A program made the translations under genes and the position numbers. The notes below the pieces were generated by a model. The model saw only the letters and a list, made by a program, of their open reading frames with translations. It ran no database searches and was not told the origin of the DNA. From positions 7,068,001 to 7,132,000 of the forward strand of contig JAYJMM010000123.1 in NCBI GenBank assembly GCA_037349105.1: a stretch of DNA of 64,000 nt, given 5' to 3'. Source of the DNA: Limnomonas spitsbergensis. Taxonomy: Eukaryota > Chlorophyta > Chlorophyceae > Chlamydomonadales. Shown here piece after piece: positions 8,484 to 17,488 of the stretch. Each line of letters opens with the position of its first letter. Positions within the stretch are counted from its first letter, which is position 1.

Positions 8484-10643
8484 ATGACCTCAGGGCCAGG
8501 GAGGGCCAGGGCCGCAGCGACTCCGAGGAAGGCTCCTACAGCCACGGCCCCGAGCCGTCAGGGGAGGCCCCTGGACATGAGGGGGGGCCAGATGACCTTC
8601 CCCGAGGCCCTGACTACCCCCCCCGACGTGTCGTGCCCAGGTACCCCAGAGGCAGGGGAGCCCGACACAGGGCCAAGGGCCGCAGCTTACGAGGAGGGAA
8701 GTGGTAGCAGCCCCCTATTGCTGGCCCAGGAGGCCACGGGGAGCATCAGCAGCCGCCTCCCAGCCGCAGCCAGTGGCAGCCGCAGCTGCAGGACAGAGGG
8801 GGGCCCGCTGGAGAGCACATGGATGAAGGTGGACGCACCCAGCGAGAGAGAGGAGTGGGGCGATCCAGAGGGGCCGCGTGACCCAGACAGCTGGAGCGAC
8901 AGCGGCCTCGATGCTGCAGAGGACGAAGGGGCCCTAAACGCACCAGGACCAGGACCCGGCGACCCCTGGCCCGGGAAGAGCTTCGTGCAATGGTACCCGG
9001 CAGGCACCGACATGCCAGCAGCAGCCACCACCGAGGCCATGATCACCCTCCCGGGCCAGTGCGCGGACGGTCTGTGCATGTTGCAAAACCTCTGGTGCAT
9101 ACCGCGAGGGGAGGTGATCTGTGTCAACAAGCAGGCCGCGCTGCAAGCAGTCGCAAGGCTGGTCTTCCCTTGGGACGCAGTCACAGCGGGGATCCTGACA
9201 GCGGCCCTTAAGGGTTGCATCCGGCCCAGCACGGCCATGGAGGAGTTCATGGGTACCGCGTGGGTGCACCCACTCTACGCGTACAGCGTCTGTGAGCTCC
9301 CGGACTGTGTGGCCAAAGAGGGAGTCGCAGCGGTCGAGGTGCAGATCAGGACCAGCACAGCAGTTCCCGACGCCGCCCGCGCTTGCGGCATGTGGCAGCA
9401 CGCCCATGACGGGTTCATGAGGACGCCATGGGCAGAGTGCTGCGTCATGAACCTCGCGCAACACCCGTTCCTGGCCAACCATGCCTTCTGCGTGCCCACG
9501 CAAGCCGCAGCCAGGCAGGCGGTTGCCCTGGCGGCACTGAGGGACCACAGCGGGTACGACGGGGCCGGGGTCATCCACCCAGGGACACCTCGCCAATGCC
9601 CCGTAGTCGTCGAGAGGGGGCAGGACATCGCCAGAGAGGTCATGGGTCAGGCGGTAACATGGGGGTACGCGCCAGGAGATGCCAGGGAAGCTATCCCAGT
9701 GGGGCGGGCAGTGGCCTACTACCATGAAGACCTGGAGGAGCAAAGCGATCAGCCGAGCCCCGTGCCACGGGCATGGGTCCACATGCACGCCAGTCGAGAC
9801 GACCAGCCCGTGTGGCTCTTCTTCAAAACAGCCACCCAGGTGCAGAGTTTCAGATGCCCCACCGTGGACATAGCGGAGAGGCATGTGAATTACATCTTCA
9901 GAGGGGCGGACCCAGCGGTATGGGCCATCATAACGATGGTCCTCAGCAGGACATTGCTGCCCGAGCAGAGATCAGCAACAGTCAAACACATCGAGATAGT
10001 GGACAAGCTGTGGGCACCCCAGAAGCAGATCAACTGCCCCACGTACGTCTCCGCGCTGCACGCCGGAGGCGGGCATGACAGCGTGGAGACGCGAGCAGGC
10101 CCTGACTCTCTCAGCCTTCGCTCAGGGCAGGCTTCAGAGCTGCCTGAAACAGTGGTTGCAGGTGGAGCAAGCAGCCTACTACAACGGCATACCATCCGCC
10201 CTGCTTCCCCACTGGTCCGCCCTAGAAGCCACGGTCCGCCTGTGGTGGCAAAGACACCCAGCAGGGGCGGTCACGCTCCACCCCCTGTTCCGCGGCGAGA
10301 ATTACGACGCAGCCCTGCGGGACCTGACGGGGCTGCTGGATCTGGGTATCGAGAACCGCCAGGAGCCACCGCGGGGGCGTTGGGGGGCATTCAGGGAGGT
10401 TGCCAGCCCTGGCAGCGCCCACAGCTCCGATGGGGCCACCCTAGACATGCCACTCGGAGGCGGGGAACAAGCTTTCTTCACCTCCCCGAGGGGGGGCAAC
10501 TACGAAGTGGATTGGCCCGATACAGACGAGGAGGTCAGCCTGGCAGGACTGCCACAGCTGCTGCCCGACTCAGATTCCGAGGAGGAACCAGCAGCCGTAG
10601 CAGCGCAGCCAGGCCCCCCAGCAGAGACAACGGCAACGGCTGA
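8484..10643 (+). CDS. Unknown domain of about 400 residues, element 1
   Basis: A 719-codon open frame. Its first about 160 residues are low-complexity Pro/Gly/Ala/Glu. From about 8,980 to 10,070 it becomes an ordered-looking, Trp/Cys/Val-rich segment with FVQWYPAGTDMP, NLWCIPRGEVICVNKQAAL, CVMNLAQHPFLANHAFCVP, VWLFFKTATQV and VNYIFRGADPAVW. I do not recognise the family. Conserved-looking content then continues in another frame from about 10,075, so the last about 190 residues of this frame are a shadow. Its position between gag-pro and RT would suit a captured accessory domain. The same region is absent from what can be seen of elements 2 and 3. Confidence 0.5.
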   Translation: MTSGPGRARAAATPRKAPTATAPSRQGRPLDMRGGQMTFPEALTTPPDVSCPGTPEAGEPDTGPRAAAYEEGSGSSPLLLAQEATGSISSRLPAAASGSRSCRTEGGPLESTWMKVDAPSEREEWGDPEGPRDPDSWSDSGLDAAEDEGALNAPGPGPGDPWPGKSFVQWYPAGTDMPAAATTEAMITLPGQCADGLCMLQNLWCIPRGEVICVNKQAALQAVARLVFPWDAVTAGILTAALKGCIRPSTAMEEFMGTAWVHPLYAYSVCELPDCVAKEGVAAVEVQIRTSTAVPDAARACGMWQHAHDGFMRTPWAECCVMNLAQHPFLANHAFCVPTQAAARQAVALAALRDHSGYDGAGVIHPGTPRQCPVVVERGQDIAREVMGQAVTWGYAPGDAREAIPVGRAVAYYHEDLEEQSDQPSPVPRAWVHMHASRDDQPVWLFFKTATQVQSFRCPTVDIAERHVNYIFRGADPAVWAIITMVLSRTLLPEQRSATVKHIEIVDKLWAPQKQINCPTYVSALHAGGGHDSVETRAGPDSLSLRSGQASELPETVVAGGASSLLQRHTIRPASPLVRPRSHGPPVVAKTPSRGGHAPPPVPRRELRRSPAGPDGAAGSGYREPPGATAGALGGIQGGCQPWQRPQLRWGHPRHATRRRGTSFLHLPEGGQLRSGLARYRRGGQPGRTATAAARLRFRGGTSSRSSAARPPSRDNGNG

Positions 10644-10881
10644 AGAACTCCCCGCAGCCGCAGCTACCCCTGCGCAGGGGGACGACCAGCGGGGCCAGGG
10701 CCCAGAAGAGAGCCCAGAGCCCCAACAGCCCCAAGGCCCCACGCGGCCACCGCACCCAGCTGGAGCAGGGGACTCATCGAAACCAGCAGCGAGGACAGCC
10801 ACCCCGGCCATGGGGGAGCCAGCGCGCCCCATGCAACGGCGGGGGAGGACCTCTGCAAGGAGCAGTGGGCTGACGAGTTAA
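10075..10881 (+). CDS. Continuation of unknown domain plus acidic tail, element 1
   Basis: This frame continues the preceding unknown region after a one-base shift near 10,075. LSAFAQGRLQSCLKQWLQVE and YNGIPSALLPHWSALEATV are helical and Trp/Leu-rich. They are followed by a strongly acidic DSDSEEE stretch and Pro/Gln-rich sequence. It ends at a TAA at 10,879-10,881, but a third frame carrying the PHD finger is already open from about 10,830. No family is recognised. Confidence 0.45.
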   Translation: MTAWRREQALTLSAFAQGRLQSCLKQWLQVEQAAYYNGIPSALLPHWSALEATVRLWWQRHPAGAVTLHPLFRGENYDAALRDLTGLLDLGIENRQEPPRGRWGAFREVASPGSAHSSDGATLDMPLGGGEQAFFTSPRGGNYEVDWPDTDEEVSLAGLPQLLPDSDSEEEPAAVAAQPGPPAETTATAEELPAAAATPAQGDDQRGQGPEESPEPQQPQGPTRPPHPAGAGDSSKPAARTATPAMGEPARPMQRRGRTSARSSGLTS

Positions 10882-11639
10882 GACAATTCGTTGCCCAGCG
10901 AGACAGGCAGCGGCTTGAGGAAGAGGCACCGTGGACGGTCCATCAGGACGTGGCCGAGACCAGGAGTAGCCGCATCGAGCTCAGCCTGCGTTTTAGGCTG
11001 CGCATGATCCCGGAGCCAGACCCCGACCCCAGGATGCAGGGGCGCAACCAAGCAGTTGAGGAGCTACGGCAGGCGTTCCAAGTCCGACTGCGGGCCCACA
11101 TCAGCGAGAGGCACGGCGCAGCACCTGCCCAGCCGCTGGAGGGCCCAGCAGGGGGGGCGAGCATGGAGCCACCAGGGGTCCCGCGGCACGCCAGCTTCGG
11201 GACAGCCAACGGAACGAGGACCTGCCCGGAGCACGCTTCGGCCCAGCTGCCAGTACCAGAAAGGGAGCAAGGAGCGGGCAGCCAAGGCCAGCCCCGCGAG
11301 GGCATCAGCGGGGTTTCGGGCCGCCCAAGCGGGACCGCCAGCTCCAGCCCAAGGGGCACCAAGCCTTGCGCAGGATGCGACCAGGCCCGCGCAGAAGAGC
11401 GCATGGTCTGGTGCGACGCATGCGGAACAGCGTGGCACGACCTGTGCATGAGGACCCCGCGGACAGTGGCAGCCAGGGTGTGCCAGTTCTGCGTGATCCC
11501 CAGGACCGTGCAGCCCAGCTGCTTGGGATGTGGAGAGAGCCTGGGCCCAGCAGGTCAGCCCAGCAGAAGATGCTGCCCGTGCCACGCCACAGCCTGCAGC
11601 ACCTGCATGGACGAGCCTGGCGTCGGTGGTAGCCGGTGA
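10860..11639 (+). CDS. PHD finger segment (internal), element 1
   Basis: This frame carries an amphipathic stretch (VEELRQAFQVRLRAHI) and a low-complexity spacer. It then has a PHD-type zinc finger at about 11,367-11,505: CAGC, WCDACGTAWHDLC and VCQFC supply a C4-H-C3 ligand set. More Cys pairs follow (CLGC, CCPCHATACSTC), suggesting an extended zinc cluster. PHD fingers usually read histone H3 tails, which would let the polyprotein contact chromatin. A TGA at 11,637-11,639 interrupts the frame, which otherwise continues into two zinc knuckles. Confidence 0.7.
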   Translation, partial: EQWADELRQFVAQRDRQRLEEEAPWTVHQDVAETRSSRIELSLRFRLRMIPEPDPDPRMQGRNQAVEELRQAFQVRLRAHISERHGAAPAQPLEGPAGGASMEPPGVPRHASFGTANGTRTCPEHASAQLPVPEREQGAGSQGQPREGISGVSGRPSGTASSSPRGTKPCAGCDQARAEERMVWCDACGTAWHDLCMRTPRTVAARVCQFCVIPRTVQPSCLGCGESLGPAGQPSRRCCPCHATACSTCMDEPGVGGSR

Positions 11640-11642
11640 TGG

Positions 11643-12266
11643 GTGTGGGCCTGCTGCGGCTGCAGCGATGCGGTACCTCCAGCATGGGGCCACGGCGCCG
11701 TCCACGACGAGCCGTGCGAGCGATGCGGAAAAAAGGGGCACGACTACCACGCCTGCCCCGCACCAAGAGTGCGAGAGGGCAGATGCGCCATCTGCTACCA
11801 TCAAGGGCACCTGTCCGAGGCATGCCCTGAGCGAAACCAGTCGCTGGGCTTCATCAGACAATGGCAGATGGAGGAAGACTCCAAGCTCGGGGTTCGGTGG
11901 TGGTGCAGCGCGCAGGAAGCCATGCCCAGCGAAAGGGAAGTGGTGTTCAGGGCAACCCACGGCAGGGCCACCGTCTCCGAGGTGCGGCAAGCCATCGAGG
12001 CGCGAAGGAGGGATGAGGCCAGCCGGGCTAGGCGGGGGGAGCAACGCCCCTTACCATTCAGGGAATGGTTCAGGGAAACAGACGACCAGCCCCTGCAGCC
12101 ATCCATGCACGCCATCCAGTGCGCCCAGATCCTGTCCATCGGGGCAGAACTCACCAAAGCCAATGACGAAGGGCGGTGGCCAGAGGACGGCGGGCCGCTG
12201 GACAACTGGCCAGTGGAGTGGAGGGTTCCGGAAATAACCAGCATGTGGACCTTCCAGGCCATCTAG
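11643..12266 (+). CDS. Tandem CCHC zinc-knuckle segment, element 1
   Basis: In the same frame as the PHD segment, directly after the TGA. Two knuckles in close tandem, CERCGKKGHDYHAC and CAICYHQGHLSEAC (about 11,720-11,830), both fit CX2CX4HX4C. The remainder is basic to neutral with WRVPEITSMWTF at the end, and stops at a TAG at 12,264-12,266. Such tandem knuckles bind single-stranded nucleic acid in Gag proteins and cellular CNBP-like proteins. Their place just before RT, not in Gag, is unusual. Confidence 0.7.
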   Translation: MWACCGCSDAVPPAWGHGAVHDEPCERCGKKGHDYHACPAPRVREGRCAICYHQGHLSEACPERNQSLGFIRQWQMEEDSKLGVRWWCSAQEAMPSEREVVFRATHGRATVSEVRQAIEARRRDEASRARRGEQRPLPFREWFRETDDQPLQPSMHAIQCAQILSIGAELTKANDEGRWPEDGGPLDNWPVEWRVPEITSMWTFQAI

Positions 12267-12272
12267 CGGACA

Positions 12273-13352
12273 ATGCTCCAGCCTCACCAGCTGGGCAGAC
12301 AACCGCGCAGCGCGGCCAGGTGCAGTGGCAGCGTCAGAGCCCAAACCGTCAGCCAGGGGAGCACTCACGGATCCGCCGCGGGCGACGCAAGCCCGGCCGC
12401 AGCAGGAGGGCGTCAAATCCCAGCCAGCAGCGGAGAAGCCATGGCAGCGGATTACGCAAGGATCAGGGCCGCCGCATCGCGAAGGGCAAAGAACATTAGG
12501 ACCCGCTTGCGCCAGCGGCGCAGGACAGCAGCAGACATAGACGTCAGCAGCAACACAAGGTGCCCAACGCCACCCACCAAGATCAGCCAAGTGGAGCTGG
12601 AAATCTCCTGGAGAGAGGGGCCGGAAGGCCAGGGCCCGCCTACCGTGCCAACAACGCCAGCCCCTACAGGGCCGCAACCCAGCCCCAGACAGCAGCCAGC
12701 ATGCAGATGCCTCCCACCCTGCACAGCCTTCAGAGGACTCTTGGCGTGCCTCTGCCACCTGGCGCTGGTGTGGCTCCTACTCTCCTGCCTCCCAGGGGCG
12801 CATGCCAGCGGACGAGGCGTGAGAGGAGGAGGCTTCACGGCAGGGCAAGGGGCATTCGTGTGCAGCAGGGAAGCAGCGGCCAAGCTGGAGCCAGGATGGC
12901 TGCGTCCGCCGGTGGATATGCCCGCCACTCGGCCCAACCGCCAGCACGGCACTCGGGACCAAGGCACCTCCAGTGCCGGGCCGCTTGCGGTAGCAGGGGA
13001 GCCGCTGACAGGGGGCGTCATCGACATGTTCCAGCCCGGCGGGGTGGTGGACGCACCCTCCGAGTACGTCAAGACTAAGGAGGGGTGGCTGCTCGGGAAG
13101 CATCCTGACTTCACCAGCGAGCAGCAGGAGCAGCTGGAGCAGAGCATGCGGGACCGCCAAGGGGCGTTCGCCTACTCCATGCTGGGACTACCAGGCTACT
13201 GCGGGGCACAGGGTGAGTTTACGCTGGCCCTAGAGGATGAGCACATCTCGTGCTTTCAGAAAGCCAGGGATATGCCGCCCCCTAAAGCCGCCATCTTCAA
13301 AGAGAAGTGCCAGCCCATGATTGAGGCCGGCATCATTGTCAGGGTCCCCTAG
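12273..13352 (+). CDS. pol: RT N-terminal region with hydrophobic segment, element 1
   Basis: Same frame as the preceding two segments. Residues about 150-175 form a strongly hydrophobic run (GLLACLCHLALVWLLLSCLP) resembling a membrane anchor or signal. From about 13,160 the sequence is the start of a Ty3/gypsy RT: a LPGYCGAQGEFTLALED stretch, then MIEAGIIVRVP. A TAG at 13,350-13,352 interrupts it, after which GGPIKFADNSVVAAKK continues in frame. I infer that the hydrophobic part is a frame-conserved spacer or an accident of decay, not an envelope gene. Confidence 0.65.
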   Translation: MLQPHQLGRQPRSAARCSGSVRAQTVSQGSTHGSAAGDASPAAAGGRQIPASSGEAMAADYARIRAAASRRAKNIRTRLRQRRRTAADIDVSSNTRCPTPPTKISQVELEISWREGPEGQGPPTVPTTPAPTGPQPSPRQQPACRCLPPCTAFRGLLACLCHLALVWLLLSCLPGAHASGRGVRGGGFTAGQGAFVCSREAAAKLEPGWLRPPVDMPATRPNRQHGTRDQGTSSAGPLAVAGEPLTGGVIDMFQPGGVVDAPSEYVKTKEGWLLGKHPDFTSEQQEQLEQSMRDRQGAFAYSMLGLPGYCGAQGEFTLALEDEHISCFQKARDMPPPKAAIFKEKCQPMIEAGIIVRVP

Positions 13353-14276
13353 GGAGGGCCCATCAAGTTTGCGGACAACTCGGTCGTAGCGGCCAAGAAG
13401 TGTGCCGAGACGGGCCTGTGGTCAGACCACCGCATTGCGCATGACATGAGGAGGATGAACCTCCACACTGCCAAGCAGGAGTTTGCCATCCCCAGGATGG
13501 AGACTATCTTTCAGAACCTAGGCACAGCTAAAGTGTTTAGCAAGGTGGAACTGAGGCCAGGATTCATGCAGATCCCCATCAAGGTCGAGGACCAGCCTAA
13601 AACAGCTTTTTGGATGGGCCCAGAACTCTGGATGTACACGAAGTTGAACTTTGGGCTGCGCAACAGGCCTCCCTTCTTCCAGCGTATGATGGAAGAAGAG
13701 ATCGCCAGAGCACATCAGGCATGTGGAACTCATGCTGGACATGCTCCACGGGGTGGGGCTGAGAGCACACCCTGACAAGTCCCTGTTTGGGTGTGCTACG
13801 GTTGAGTACCTCGGCCACAACGTCTCGGCCCAAGGGCTCACACCGCACGCAGCCAAAATAGCGGCGGTCATAGCCCTGCCTGAACCCGCATCGTTCAAAA
13901 ACATTCAGGAGGTCATGGGATTCCTGAACTTCTACCGGTGCTACATCCCGGATTTCTCCAAAAAGGCCGCATGCATCAACGCCATGCTTGTCAAGGGGGT
14001 CCCGTTTGTGTGGGGCCCCGAGCAGGCCCAGGCGTTTCAGCTGATCAAAACTGAGATGTGCGAGGGCGGCAGGGTGCTGCGCAGGCCGGACTACAGCGGA
14101 ACGGGGCCTGATGGCCTGGGGCCACCAAGGCCGTTCCTGCTGCACACCGACTTCTCTAAACAGGGCATAGGGGCGGTGCTGGGGCAGTGTGACGACAGCG
14201 GCAGGGAGTACATGGTAGCCTGCACCTCCCGTTCCCTGAACAAAACGAGAAGAACTACTCGTCGTTCCAGGGGGAA
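13353..14276 (+). pseudogene. pol: Reverse transcriptase core, defective, element 1
   Basis: The first part (frame of 12,273) shows SDHRIAHDMRRMN, VFSKVELRPGFMQIP and LNFGLRNRPPFFQRMM, the fingers/palm motifs of Ty3/gypsy RT. The catalytic Asp of motif A is Glu here (KVE for KLD). Around 13,720 the sequence jumps to VELMLDMLHGVGLRAHPDKS in another frame. The block that should hold the YxDD active site is missing. LNFYRCYIPDFSK and FLLHTDFSKQGIGAVLGQ follow, the RT connection and start of RNase H. With the metal-binding residues lost, this copy cannot reverse transcribe. Confidence 0.85.
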
Positions 14277-14600
14277 ATGCTTGCCGCAGTGTACGCCGCC
14301 CGCACATACCGCCATATGCTCTTTGGGTGCAAGGTGCATTTGGTCACGGACCACGAACCCCTCACCTACCTCATGGATAATCAGGCCCTGGTGGGGCAGC
14401 ACGCCCGTTGGGCGCTCATGCTCCAAGAACTTGACATTACCATTGTCCACCGGTCAGGGGCTTGCCACCAGAACGCAGATATCCCGTCTAGGTCACCCCT
14501 CCCGTCCTCTGATGACCGCACAAGGGCGCGGCTAGATGTAGTCGCCCCCGAGCCACAGGACCCGAGTGGGGTTGCCAGCGGGTTGCAGGTCGCTATGCTC
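14277..14600 (+). pseudogene. pol: RNase H domain, element 1
   Basis: After another frame change near 14,260, MLAAVYAARTYRHMLFG, HLVTDHEPLTYLMDN and QELDITIVHRSGACHQNADI follow. These are the helix, TDH and C-terminal motifs of Ty3/gypsy RNase H (RT_RNaseH_2 type). RNase H removes the RNA template during reverse transcription. The domain itself looks complete, but it is separated from its N-terminal strand by the frameshift. The frame runs on to 14,822 without further recognisable content. Confidence 0.8.
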
Positions 14601-14849
14601 ACTGGCCTGGGCAGGGTGAACCAGTGGCACGCAGATCATGTGGTTCGCCTAGCACAGGAGGGCAGACGGGGGTGCGCCGGCTGCGAGCCGCCGAAACTGC
14701 ATGTACAATGGCCCCGTGCGGCCAGGCCATCTCCAGCGCAAAGGATGAGGACGACGAGCAGGCACAGCCTGTCAGTACTGCAGAAAGAGCTTTCAATAGC
14801 AGGGCCAGGGCCAGGTCCTTGATCAACAATGTGCTGACAGACCTGCCCC

Positions 14850-15960
14850 GCTCGACCCCGGCCCACCTCCACGCAGGGGTCGATACGGCTTGCTTACCGA
14901 TAGAGGCGGTGCACGCCCTGGAAAAGGAGGGAGTGGTCCTGTTCGAGCCCTTCGGAGGCATGTGCTCTGGGCTTGAGATGGTGCTTAGGGCAGGCATCCC
15001 AGTCACACAGTATCTGTATGCAGACACCAGTGCCACCATGCGGGAGATCGCGGGAGGCAGGCTGGTGCAGCTGCACAGGCAGTAACCGCTGCTGTTCCCA
15101 GCGCCGGCCTTCAAGGGGGCGTTCAGGACACTGCCCCAGGACGTGTACTACATTACTGCCCAACACTTCATAGAAGCTGGGGCCCAGCAGGGTCGCCAGT
15201 GGTTTATGGTGGCCGGATGGGAATGCCACGACTTGTCGTCCGCCGGCAAGGGCAAGGGGCTCGAAGTGGACCGGAGCAAGTCTTTCTTCCCGCTCATCCG
15301 GCTGCTCGGCTCTTTGCAGATCCTGCAGAAGGCCAAGCCCAGGCATACCTGATTGAGAATGTCGCTATGCAGTTAAATCAGAGGAGCAAGAAGGCTAGCG
15401 TAGAGGCTTTCAGCGAAGTGTGCAGGATTCTAGGCAGGCCATCCCTTTTTGATGCGGCTTAAGTGGGCTCCTATGCCTACCGCACGCGCAACTACTGGGG
15501 CAACCTGGCACCAGCTGCAGACATTGAGTTTGTTATCCAGGCATCACATAGGCCACACGACGGTATTGTGGATGACATTCTGGACGAGGGTAGTAGGGCC
15601 CAGGTCGTGGCCTGCCCCGATAACGGAGGGTACCGCATCAACGTGTCCAGACAACCAAGGAGGGCGCTGCCCTGCCTCATGGCCACCCCCGCATCCTACG
15701 CATTTAAAAAACGGACAGATTGGCCTGGTGTTCAGGCCTTTGGGGGACCTGCAGGAGCCAAACGCCAACGAGAGGGAGAGAGCCATGAGGTACGCAGTTG
15801 GGTCCACTCCGCCTCGCCCAGACTTTCCTGAGAAGGATAGGAGGGCCGCCTTGGGCAGGTGCATGGATGCTTGGGCCCTCGAGGCTTGGCTCACCGTAGC
15901 ACTTGAGGTGGCCAAGATCACCCTAAAGGAGCTGGCTCGCAGGGCCCGTTTACCAGGCCC
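14850..15960 (+). pseudogene. C5-cytosine DNA methyltransferase domain inside pol, element 1
   Basis: Motifs of C5-cytosine methyltransferases appear in order. LFEPFGGMCSGLEM (about 14,938) is the SAM-binding motif I. GWECHDLSSAGKGKGL (about 15,217) is motif IV, with the catalytic Cys kept but the usual Pro before it replaced by Glu. LIENVA (about 15,351) is motif VI. GSYAYRTRNYW (about 15,466) fits motif VIII. A late NERERAMRYAVGSTP (about 15,770) resembles the motif IX/X region. Stops at 15,083 (TAA), 15,350 (TGA) and 15,460 (TAA) and frame changes near 15,340 and in the A-run near 15,705 inactivate it. It sits between RNase H and integrase. A working copy would transfer methyl groups to cytosine, perhaps on the element's own DNA. 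Confidence 0.75.
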
Positions 15961-17488
15961 AGAGCACGACCCTGCTATCGGTATGACCCTGACGTCCACA
16001 CATTGCGCCCTCGCTACTGCAGGCGAAGCATGCTCAGGCGAGGGGGAGGTGGCAGCAACGTATCGGCAGTGCCTGGGGGGGTCTGCAGCAGCAGACTGGG
16101 CGGATGCCGCCCAGGAACCAGGTGGGCAGCCAGATCCAGGACCAGATCCCGTCCGGTTCACTCCTGACGACGCAGGGGAAGTCATGGACCCACCAGGGTG
16201 CGCAGCCGGGCCTGCAGCCCGGGTGGACGTGTGGACAGACGAGCCAGTCCTGCAATACCTCCACCTGAAAGTGCATCCCCCTGGGGCAGAGACAGGAGAA
16301 CAGGCCAGGGTGCAGCGTAGAGCTGCCCCTTTCCAGTGGGAACCAGAGAGGGGGGGCGTGCTGATGAGGCTGATGCCAGACGGGCGGCGGTGTGTAGTCC
16401 CCATGCCCGAGGACAAGCAGGCAGTGATCAAGGAAGCACACACTAGCACAGGCCATTTCGGCAGCCACCGCATGGCCTTCATGATCTTGCAACAGCACTG
16501 GTGGAGAGGACTTCGGGCAGCAGTCAGAAAGGCTGTCCATGAGTGCGGGGTGTGCGACAAGGCCAGGGCGTCCACGTTCAATCACACGCAGCCCGGCCTA
16601 CACCCACTCCCTATCGAGGGTTTATTTTTCCGCTGGGGTGTGGATCTGTGCGGTCCGTTCACCACCACGCCTAGAGGAAACCGATATGTCATGGTGTGTG
16701 TGGATCACTACTCCAAGTGGGTAGAACTGATCCCTATCCCCAGCAAGGCGTCCGACGTGACGGCCTTGGCCTTCCAAAACGTGGTCGCACGGTTTGGGGG
16801 ATGCGCAGAAGTAGTCACCGATCAAGGGACCGAGTTCCAGGGAGAATTCCAGGACATGTTGCTGGATTGTTTCATTGACCATCGCACCACCTCTGCCAAC
16901 CACCCCCAGGCGGATGGGCTGTCCGAAAGGGTCGTCCAGACCCTCAAGACGGGCCTACGCAAGTGCTGCGGGGAGGGGAGCAGCGACGACTCATGGGACA
17001 GGATGGTCCCGTGGGTAGCACTGGGCTTCCGGTGCTCGCCTCAGCAGGCCACGCGCATGGCACCCTACGAAGTACTGTATGGGCAGAAGCCGGTGTTCCC
17101 CTCCAAGGTCGGAGCGGACCTATGGAGCACAGCGCGGGTAGCAACGGTGGAGGAGGCAGCAGACTTGCTCCTCGCCAGAGTGGCCAGGATCAAGAAGGCC
17201 CTCCCGGTCGCGGGCGAGCACCTCAAGATTGAACAGCACCTGGACAAGTTGCGCTACGCCAGGATCCGCGGAGGGGGATATGTCCCCCAAGTCAGGCGGT
17301 TCACCGTAGGGGACTACGTGTACGTTCAGTACGCTTCAGAGCGGCGCAGCCTCGACCCCAAGGCCATGCCAGAAATCCTGCGGGGGCAGCGGCTGGGGGA
17401 GACGGGGGCGCTGGTGTTGGAGGGAGCCGATGGCCTGACCGTAACGGGAGCGCAGTCAATTGCTCCCCATGCCACCTCCCCAACCTGA
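15708..17488 (+). CDS. int: Integrase (Ty3/gypsy type), element 1
   Basis: One uninterrupted frame. The HHCC zinc domain is at about 16,435-16,560 (HTSTGHFGSH ... CGVCDKA). The catalytic core has GVDLCGPF (first Asp), VVTDQGTEFQGEF (second Asp) and ADGLSERVVQTLK (Glu), giving the DDE triad at about 16,640-16,940. The C-terminal part has FTVGDYVYVQ and a PEILRGQRLGETGALVLEG stretch similar to the GPY/F module. Integrase inserts the cDNA into the host genome. The upstream part of this frame is the methyltransferase C-terminus and a linker. It is the best-preserved enzyme in the element. It ends at TGA 17,486-17,488, just before a PHD finger in another frame. Confidence 0.88.

Noticed and set aside
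8484..8980. Separate gene start in the Pro/Gly-rich part before the unknown domain
   Set aside because: Low-complexity composition with all frames open; no start context or promoter supports an independent gene.
12690..12800. Envelope-like gene in element 1
   Set aside because: Only one hydrophobic run, located upstream of RT; no downstream env position, no cleavage site or second membrane segment.
15695..15715. Programmed -1 frameshift at TTTAAAAAAC inside the methyltransferase
   Set aside because: The required change is to the +1 (or -2) frame, not -1. A one-base change in the A run is simpler.
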